From assembly GCA_002393195.1 (NCBI GenBank), contig DGIK01000073.1:14464-78463 (forward strand): DNA of 64,000 nucleotides. Direction: 5' to 3'. Positions within the stretch are counted from its first letter, which is position 1; the number at the start of each line of letters is the position of its first letter. Source of the DNA: Bacteroidales bacterium UBA3824. Lineage in GTDB: Bacteria > Bacteroidota > Bacteroidia > Bacteroidales > UBA3824. The position numbers and the translations under genes are program-made. Below the pieces are notes generated by a model. That model searched no databases. It saw only the letters and a program-made list of their open reading frames with translations, and was not told the DNA's origin. Positions 57,888 through 64,000 of this stretch are shown one piece after another.

Positions 57888-60428
57888 TCATATCCTCACG
57901 CCGAATATCACGACGTCGTCGACTTGCTTTTCTGCGGGTCCGCGCCAGTCGTCGAAAGTGTGTTCGAGTATTGTTTTTTGCTGTTCCATTGGCATGTCGT
58001 GGATTTCGAGAAGTAGTTCGCGCAGGTGCTTGCTCAGGAATTTTTTCTTTGTGACATGGTTGAGCTGGTCCTGGAAGCCGTCGGAGAATGTATAGATGCA
58101 GTCGCCTTTCTGGAGTTGGATTTCGGTGCATGTGAACGGGTCGAGCTTCACATAAATGCCCACCGGCATCTTGTCGGCTTTGTACACCTGGATTTCGTTG
58201 CCTCGGATGAGCACGAGCGGATTGTTGGCTCCGGCATACGAAAGTGTGAGGTTCTTTTCGTTGATTACATAGGCTGCGCAGTCCAGTCCGTCGCGGCTGC
58301 GGTCCATCTGGGTTGGCGGCACTGCGTCGAGCGGTTCGTCGTCCTTCTGCCGCAGTCCGGTGATGATGGCCTCCCTGAGCTTGTTGAGGATGCGGTCGGG
58401 GTCCAGGACGCGCCCCACTATATAATTGAGGTTGGTGATGCCAAGCATTGACATGAAGCCGCCCGGCACCCCGTGCCCCGTGCAGTCGCCTACGACGCAG
58501 ACCTTGTAGTCGCCAAACTGGTCCATCCAGTAGAAGTCGCCGCTCACCACGTTCCTCGGCTTGTAGAGCAGGAAATGGTCGGGGAATATGTCGCAAATGA
58601 CACATTCGGGCGTCAGGAGCGAGTGCTGGATGTTGTAGGCGTAGTTGATGCTCGACTGTATCTCGTCCTTCTGCTTCTGTATGCGTTCCTTTTGCTGCTC
58701 GATTTCACGTTTTTGTACCTGAAGTCGGGCGGAATACTCGGATAGCACCACGTTTTCGGAGATGACCATCTTCTTGTGCTCCTCGGCCCGTTTGTACTTG
58801 ATGTCGAGCGCATTCTCTCTGTTGATCATTATGGTAAATAGTGAGAAGAGGAATATGATGGCTATCAGAATCACCACAAACTGCATTATGTCGGACCAGA
58901 CAAGGATGCTCGGGATTTGGTCGGCGGCGTATATCTTGCGCAGCTCGTCGAGAAGGGTCTTCTGCGACCACATGACCGTCGCAAAGAACAGTATCCCAAC
59001 CATTACCAGCCACATTATGGTCGATTTGCCAAAACGCCCTTCTTTGTCTTTCCAAAACATAAACCAATAGTACGCCATGCCCATCAGCGACCAGGCTGTG
59101 AGCAATATGTAAGATTCGCGGGCGATGAGGTCCTTGGCGAATATGTTGGGCAGCAGCAGGAATACAAACACCATCAGCATCATAAGGCTGCCCAGGAAGC
59201 CTGAGGCCTTGGTCCACTTGTTGCCGTCCGCCACCTTGATGGCACACACCGACATATAGGCGTAGGCTATGGCCGCCGCAAAGGACGACACGTCCCTGTT
59301 CCAGCCTATTACGGTGCGTCCGAGGAAAAACACAGGTATCGAGATTAAAAGGAGTATCAGGTTGGCATTCACCAATACGCCATGCCGGTTTTCCTTGGCA
59401 AAAGCCTTGGGCATGAGCTTTGCGTTGGCCATGATGGCGAGCACCCTTGCAGCCGCCCGGTGAAATCCGAGCACGCCCGTGGCCAGGGCGCAGAATGCCG
59501 CTATGCCCACCAGTAACAGCCCCGTGTCGCCCATCAGATGATATGCGTTGTAAAACACAGGCACCGACTCTACTCCTTGCAGATTTTTGAGGTCGTCCAT
59601 GTACTCCATCCACGTGGAGTAACGCTCCGGCATTCCGGAAGATGCGGTAAGGGCAAAAAACACATACACCAGCATGCCCGTGAGAATCGCAAGCCCGGCA
59701 TACAGGAATATGCGCCTGGACGGAAACTTGGTCATGCCTACGACGTGGGTAACAGATTCAAAACCCTTGAAAAGGAACGGCGCGAACACCGCTACGTTCA
59801 TTATCTGGACAAAAATAGGTTCCTTGTCGGTGAATGCGGGTGAAAAAGAGCTGAAGTCGGCCTTGCCAACCACACCAACGAACAGCCACGCCACCGACAC
59901 GAACAGCACTATGGCAAACAGCACCCGGAGGGCGTTGGCGATGCGCTTGGCAAACGTGGCGATGAGCACAAAGATAGTCTTGACTGCTATGGTGAAAACT
60001 ACGCCTTCAAGATAGACGTTGTAGCCGGCTATGTTATAGAGTAGCGTGTCCTTGAATACGTCGCCGAACAAGGCGCGCGTGAGCACCACAAAATTGTAGG
60101 AGTTGGCCCAGAGGAGCGAGACGTAAGCCAGAAGAATAGACCATGTGACCAGGAAGGCGTGGTCTTCGCCAAGTATCAGACGTGTGTAGGTGTACGAGCC
60201 GCGCTGGTCGGGATACTTGGCTACGATGCATGAGTAATTGCGGCAAATGACAATCGCCATCAGCGATGCCAGCAGGATGCCCAGAATGGTGCCCAGCGGG
60301 CCTGCGTTGGGAATAAAAGTACTGCCTGGCATTACCACCGAACCCCAGCCCACTATACAGCCAAATGCCAGTGCCCAAATAGAAATGCCATTGAAATTGC
60401 GCCTGTTGCTAATATCGTTGCCAACCAT
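57888..60428 (-). CDS. APC-family amino acid permease fused to a SpoIIE phosphatase
   Basis: An 846-residue protein. Residues 1-560 are an APC transporter with 12-14 spans, starting NFNGISIWALAFGCIVGWGS and containing FKGFESVTHVVGM. A membrane span and coiled coil (about 560-610, REIEQQKERIQKQKDEIQSS) connect to a SpoIIE/PP2C domain. Its motifs are complete: VSGDFYWMDQ, VGDCTGHGVPGGFMSMLG, DGLDCAAYVI, TFSDGFQDQL and VDDVVIFGV. The fusion suggests that substrate transport or binding controls phosphatase output. The gene is markedly GC-richer than its neighbours and is bracketed by radA and a radA fragment. Confidence 0.88.
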   Translation of the reverse strand: MVGNDISNRRNFNGISIWALAFGCIVGWGSVVMPGSTFIPNAGPLGTILGILLASLMAIVICRNYSCIVAKYPDQRGSYTYTRLILGEDHAFLVTWSILLAYVSLLWANSYNFVVLTRALFGDVFKDTLLYNIAGYNVYLEGVVFTIAVKTIFVLIATFAKRIANALRVLFAIVLFVSVAWLFVGVVGKADFSSFSPAFTDKEPIFVQIMNVAVFAPFLFKGFESVTHVVGMTKFPSRRIFLYAGLAILTGMLVYVFFALTASSGMPERYSTWMEYMDDLKNLQGVESVPVFYNAYHLMGDTGLLLVGIAAFCALATGVLGFHRAAARVLAIMANAKLMPKAFAKENRHGVLVNANLILLLISIPVFFLGRTVIGWNRDVSSFAAAIAYAYMSVCAIKVADGNKWTKASGFLGSLMMLMVFVFLLLPNIFAKDLIARESYILLTAWSLMGMAYYWFMFWKDKEGRFGKSTIMWLVMVGILFFATVMWSQKTLLDELRKIYAADQIPSILVWSDIMQFVVILIAIIFLFSLFTIMINRENALDIKYKRAEEHKKMVISENVVLSEYSARLQVQKREIEQQKERIQKQKDEIQSSINYAYNIQHSLLTPECVICDIFPDHFLLYKPRNVVSGDFYWMDQFGDYKVCVVGDCTGHGVPGGFMSMLGITNLNYIVGRVLDPDRILNKLREAIITGLRQKDDEPLDAVPPTQMDRSRDGLDCAAYVINEKNLTLSYAGANNPLVLIRGNEIQVYKADKMPVGIYVKLDPFTCTEIQLQKGDCIYTFSDGFQDQLNHVTKKKFLSKHLRELLLEIHDMPMEQQKTILEHTFDDWRGPAEKQVDDVVIFGVRI

Positions 60429-60591
60429 CTATGTTTAATGTGTTATTTCTGTTTTCTCTGCAAAATGTGTACCAACTGCCTCTGCCAGTAGTGCAGAAAC
60501 ACGTCCCGAAATCTTGCCACAAAGATAAAAATAATTCTTAATATTTTGCATCATTTGTCGAATATATAGGTGTTTATTTGGTGTGCTGTGT

Positions 60592-61971
60592 CTACCTTTT
60601 GCCCACAAACAGCCCTCTGAACACTTCCTCAATTTTCCCGCAATGCACTATCTCGATGGACGATGTGTGCATGATTGCCGTGTTTTTCTTGTGGCTCGAC
60701 GAGATTACGATGCGGCGAAAACCGAGTTTTTCGGCTTCGGTGATGCGCTGTTCTACGCGGGAGACGGGGCGGATTTCGCCGGTCAAGCCAACTTCGCCTG
60801 CAAAACAGGTCTGCGGGTCGATGGGAATGTCGAGGTCGCTACTGAGTACGGCAACCATCACCGCCAAATCCATCGCCGTGTCAATTATCTTGATGCCGCC
60901 CGCAACGTTGAGGAAAACATCCTTCGTGCCAAGGCGGAACCCTGCGCGGCGTTCGAGGACGGCGAGGAGCATATTGAGGCGTTTTGGGTCGTAACCCGTG
61001 GTGCTGCGCTGCGGTACTCCGTATGCAGCTGTTGCCACAAGGCTTTGGATTTCAATCACAAACGGACGCAATCCCTCCACCGCCGCCGCAACCGAAACTC
61101 CCGATGTATTGCCGTCGTGCTGATGCAGGAGCAATTCGCCCGGATTGGCAACTTCGCGGAGACCGTTGCTCAACATCTCAAAAATGCCCACTTCCGACGT
61201 CGTGCCAAATCTATTTTTGATGCCCCTCAAAACTCTGTAAACGTGCGAACTATCGCCTTCAAACTGCAACACCGTGTCCACCATGTGTTCAAGGATTTTG
61301 GGACCGGCGATGTTGCCGTCCTTGTTGATGTGGCCTATCAAAATAATTGGGACGTTGTTTTCCTTGGCGTGACGGATGAGTATGTCGGCGCACTCGCGGA
61401 TTTGAGTTACCGTGCCGGGCGACGATTCCACGGATTCCGTGCGGAGGGTTTGTATGGAGTCTATGATGACAAGTCCGGGCTTGGTTTCGCGGATTTGTGG
61501 GATTATGTTTTCTACTGTTACTTCGCAGAGTATTAGGCAGTTGTCGGTGGAGGATTTGAGGCGGTCGGCGCGGAGTTTTATTTGGCTCGCGGATTCCTCG
61601 CCTGATACGTAGAGCGTCTTTTGGGGGATGTTGATGGCGATTTGGAGCGAGAGAGTCGATTTGCCGATGCCGGGCTCGCCGCCTATCAACGTTACCGAGC
61701 CGGGTACGATGCCGCCGCCGAGGACGCGGTTAAATTCGTTGTTGTTGGTGTCGATGCGGGCGGCTTCGGTGGTGGCTATTTCGGATATTGGCAACGGTTT
61801 GGCGATGGCGGCGCGTCCCGATGCGCTCACCCCGCCGCTGATGCGTGTCGTGGTCTGCACGATTTCCTCGTTGTAGGTGTTCCATTGACCACACGACGGA
61901 CATTTGCCGAGCCATTTGGGACTCGTCGCGCCGCATTGCTGACAGATGTATGTAGTTGTTGGTTTCTTCAT
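60592..61971 (-). CDS. radA: DNA repair protein RadA
   Basis: A 459-residue RadA (Sms), a DnaB-like branch-migration helicase in recombination. The zinc finger CQQCGATSPKWLGKCPSCG is at residues 9-27, Walker A is GEPGIGKST, the RadA motif is KNRFGTTSEVG and the C-terminal Lon-like domain includes GGIKIIDTAMDLAVMVAVLS. Length is normal. The 3' end is duplicated at 57632-57835. Confidence 0.96.
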   Translation of the reverse strand: MKKPTTTYICQQCGATSPKWLGKCPSCGQWNTYNEEIVQTTTRISGGVSASGRAAIAKPLPISEIATTEAARIDTNNNEFNRVLGGGIVPGSVTLIGGEPGIGKSTLSLQIAINIPQKTLYVSGEESASQIKLRADRLKSSTDNCLILCEVTVENIIPQIRETKPGLVIIDSIQTLRTESVESSPGTVTQIRECADILIRHAKENNVPIILIGHINKDGNIAGPKILEHMVDTVLQFEGDSSHVYRVLRGIKNRFGTTSEVGIFEMLSNGLREVANPGELLLHQHDGNTSGVSVAAAVEGLRPFVIEIQSLVATAAYGVPQRSTTGYDPKRLNMLLAVLERRAGFRLGTKDVFLNVAGGIKIIDTAMDLAVMVAVLSSDLDIPIDPQTCFAGEVGLTGEIRPVSRVEQRITEAEKLGFRRIVISSSHKKNTAIMHTSSIEIVHCGKIEEVFRGLFVGKR

Positions 61972-62029
61972 ATTGCATATTTTTTTAACACGGAATACAC
62001 GGAAAGCACGGATTTCCCTAAAACAAATA

Positions 62030-62059
62030 AAATTAAAAATTACAAGTAATTTTTAATTT
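62030..62059. terminator. AT-rich perfect hairpin upstream of radA
   Basis: AAATTAAAAATTAC and GTAATTTTTAATTT, 14-base arms with a 2-base loop. The region 61972-62196 also holds several copies of CACGGAA/TTCCGTG, including an arm pair around 62071-62106. It probably separates the surface-protein gene from radA. Confidence 0.5.
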
Positions 62060-62196
62060 AACTGAAAACACGGAATTTAGTTTCGGTAAATTTGTTCCGT
62101 GTTTTCTGTATCGAAACGCACCTGTGTTTTTCGATGTTTTATTAGTAGTCAATTCCGTGTTTTCTGTGTGTTACGTGGTTATATCCTAAATATTTT

Positions 62197-64000
62197 TCAC
62201 AGTTTCCATATTAACTCCGTGGTCCACTTGGACTTAACCATCTGTTTCTTTGGGTATTCCACGGTGCGTTCGGGGTAACTTTGTTCGATGTATTTGCCGG
62301 TGTCCCACTTGCCGTTGGCGTTGCGGTCGTGGATGATTTTCACCTTGTATTCTGCCGGCAAGATGTACTCAAATTTCACCACGCTGTCGGCGGCGATTGA
62401 TTGTTGGTACTTTATCTTGCCCTTGGCGTCGCAAAGACACACAAGCAACTGACCCTCATTGATTTGCGCGTGTTGTACAGCCATTGTGTCGCGTGGGTCG
62501 ATGCGCTTGTGCAGGGTGCGTGAGGTGTCGAGATTTTCAAAAGGCGGTATGTCCTCGTCGATGTCGGGCGCATTCTCAATGTAACCAATATTTTGGAGGT
62601 CGATGGTCATCTGCCCGTAATAATCGAGTTCGCGGATTTTTGCCTTCGATGTCAGGTAAAGGTTTGGCGTGCCGTAGATTGACGTGAAGGTGGAGTCGTC
62701 GATTTCCATCATATATTGCTTGCCCGGCTCAAAGGGGTAACTCAACACTAAGTTCTTGTGGTTGAGGGAGTCTTGCTCCATTTCGTACTGCAACGGGAAA
62801 CGCAGCGTCGCCTTATATTTGCCCTTCTCTGCCTCCGCCTTCTGTTTCTGACCTTCCTTGCCAATTTCGCTCCGGCGGCGGCGATCGGTCTGCGCCTCTT
62901 CCTTTTTCTCCTTGGGGCGGATGAGTTGGAGGGTGTCGGATTGGATGATTTCGTTTTCGTAACGGTCGAGGGTGGGGTAGGAGATGGCGTACTTGATTGT
63001 GTCCAACTGTCTGAAAACGTTGTCATTACTAATTACAAAAAACGTGTCCCGCTTGGCTGTAAGGCTGTCGCGATACCAGCGCGAGCCCCTCTCGGGATGG
63101 TCTATGAGCGATACTTCGGGCATCGAGGTCAACGCCCTTTCAAACGGGAATACTATCGTGTCGGTGCCGATGAGTTTAGGTTGGTGCAGACGTTGAAATT
63201 TGATTTTGTAAATCGCAAACAGCGTGTCCTTATATACCTTCTCAATCAGCTTGCCGCTTTTGTTGCGGACGAGGCGGTCGAAGGTGTTGAATTTCAATGC
63301 CAACGTGTCCTTGTGCGTAGCCGCCGTGTCGCGGAGTACGATGGTAATGCGGTCGTTGTTTTGGATGATTTCAAAGGCGTTTTGGGGGAGTTTTTCGACG
63401 TTAATTGCCGAAACCTCAACGCCTTTTGTCGGCGGCTTATCGAGGATTATTTGGATGGTGTCGCGGCTCGGACGGTCGTATTTTACCACTTTTTGGTTGA
63501 TGATGACAGTTGATACAGAGTCGCGAGCCTTCACCGTTTGGTCGAGGTAATAATCGTAACGGTATTTCAGGAGGTTGGGAAATTTGGAGCGGTATATCAT
63601 CGCCGAATCGGTAACTTGGATGTTTACCGTGTCGCGATTTGCGCTGTAAGTGGCTGTGTACCAATTGGGACTTACGATGGAATCAAACGTCGGATACCAA
63701 ACAATGTCGCCCAAAATCGGACGCTTGAACACAAGCCGGTAATTTGCGGAATCCAAGCGGACAGATTTTACGAGTTTTTGGCTCATATCGTCATTGAAAG
63801 AGCTGTCGATGATTTCGTAAAGCCTAAGCATCGATGTATCAATCTGTTGCAATGGCAATGGAATGGAGATTGTTATCTTCTTCTGAATGTCGAAATCGCC
63901 GCTGAAATTGCCCTTAATCCTGAATTGAAGGCTGTCGATGCCGGTGTCTTTGGGTTTTTCCGCCTTTTTGTCCTTGCTTGCCACTTTCTTGCGCGAGGTG
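62197..64000 (-). CDS. Large Ig-like-domain surface protein, C-terminal part (5' end outside window)
   Basis: The frame is open to the window edge, so the start lies beyond 64000. About 600 residues are visible. They are beta-rich, with many DTxxxxF strands and repeated RDTxxVxxT text, a lysine/glutamate-rich insert (RPKEKKEEAQTDRRRR) and a C-terminal module ending VKIIHDRNANGKWDTGKYIE and PKKQMVKSKW. The last module resembles the end of Bacteroidota Ig-like (Big_5 type) lipoproteins. Function unknown; probably exported. Confidence 0.7.
   Translation of the reverse strand, partial: TSRKKVASKDKKAEKPKDTGIDSLQFRIKGNFSGDFDIQKKITISIPLPLQQIDTSMLRLYEIIDSSFNDDMSQKLVKSVRLDSANYRLVFKRPILGDIVWYPTFDSIVSPNWYTATYSANRDTVNIQVTDSAMIYRSKFPNLLKYRYDYYLDQTVKARDSVSTVIINQKVVKYDRPSRDTIQIILDKPPTKGVEVSAINVEKLPQNAFEIIQNNDRITIVLRDTAATHKDTLALKFNTFDRLVRNKSGKLIEKVYKDTLFAIYKIKFQRLHQPKLIGTDTIVFPFERALTSMPEVSLIDHPERGSRWYRDSLTAKRDTFFVISNDNVFRQLDTIKYAISYPTLDRYENEIIQSDTLQLIRPKEKKEEAQTDRRRRSEIGKEGQKQKAEAEKGKYKATLRFPLQYEMEQDSLNHKNLVLSYPFEPGKQYMMEIDDSTFTSIYGTPNLYLTSKAKIRELDYYGQMTIDLQNIGYIENAPDIDEDIPPFENLDTSRTLHKRIDPRDTMAVQHAQINEGQLLVCLCDAKGKIKYQQSIAADSVVKFEYILPAEYKVKIIHDRNANGKWDTGKYIEQSYPERTVEYPKKQMVKSKWTTELIWKL

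Overview
The window looks like a chromosomal segment from a member of the Bacteroidales (phylum Bacteroidota), probably gut- or rumen-associated. The evidence is the recurrent TAnnTTTG promoter box a short distance before start codons with no clear Shine-Dalgarno sites, the gene order purM-prfA-pyrF, and families typical of that group (BspA-type leucine-rich repeats, MbnP, DUF4468, ORF6N, AAA/PD-(D/E)XK proteins). No rRNA, no complete ordinary tRNA, no integrase and no CRISPR array was seen. Function calls rest on motifs read by eye; no database search was possible.

Layout. 1-5.6 kb: a cut-off AAA/PD-(D/E)XK protein, a cupin/flavin-oxidase-like/HxlR operon, a YhcG-type nuclease, a candidate small RNA, and a broken TolC gene joined to scraps of two other genes. 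5.6-8.8 kb: a WG-repeat lipoprotein, then a reverse transcriptase of the defence (Abi/unknown-group) type preceded by its own promoter and a strongly structured RNA of about 270 nt. 8.8-11.5 kb: cysD (without cysN), apbE and a HAD phosphatase. 11.5-15.4 kb: an accessory island with a hipBA-like pair and its twin palindromic operators, two tandem tRNA-like RNAs with abnormal D and anticodon arms, and an AT-rich OLD-like ATPase with a possible HEPN motif. 15.4-18.7 kb: carB. 18.8-23.8 kb: a second AT-rich island with a three-gene unit containing a SecB-like chaperone (toxin-antitoxin-chaperone-like), a nuclease-ImmA/IrrE fusion, two exported proteins, another structured RNA and a frame-shifted Panacea antitoxin remnant.

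23.8-28.6 kb: MATE exporter, then the pyrF, prfA and purM housekeeping genes. 28.6-31.6 kb: four linked genes of unknown function behind a pseudoknotted RNA. 31.6-42.5 kb: a second AAA/PD-(D/E)XK protein, tcdA, nitroreductase, DUF3089, ABC-F and folK, an acidic lipoprotein, DUF4153 and YihY membrane proteins. 42.5-46.9 kb: HepT/MntA module, ModF-like ATPase, MbnP and ORF6N.

46.9-64 kb: a signalling and surface region. Two translationally coupled TPR-transmembrane-SpoIIE proteins (the first apparently a dead phosphatase) are followed by an orphan chemoreceptor tip, a 941-residue BspA-like protein, a SNF2 helicase, an APC permease fused to a SpoIIE phosphatase, radA, and the C-terminal part of a large surface protein that runs out of the window. 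The permease-phosphatase gene is GC-rich and sits between intact radA and a diverged second copy of the radA 3' end, as if acquired by recombination at radA.

The best candidates for undescribed biology are the reverse transcriptase with its RNA, the tandem tRNA-like RNAs beside the OLD/HEPN-like ATPase, the SecB-containing three-gene unit, and the transporter-phosphatase fusion with its partner phosphatases.
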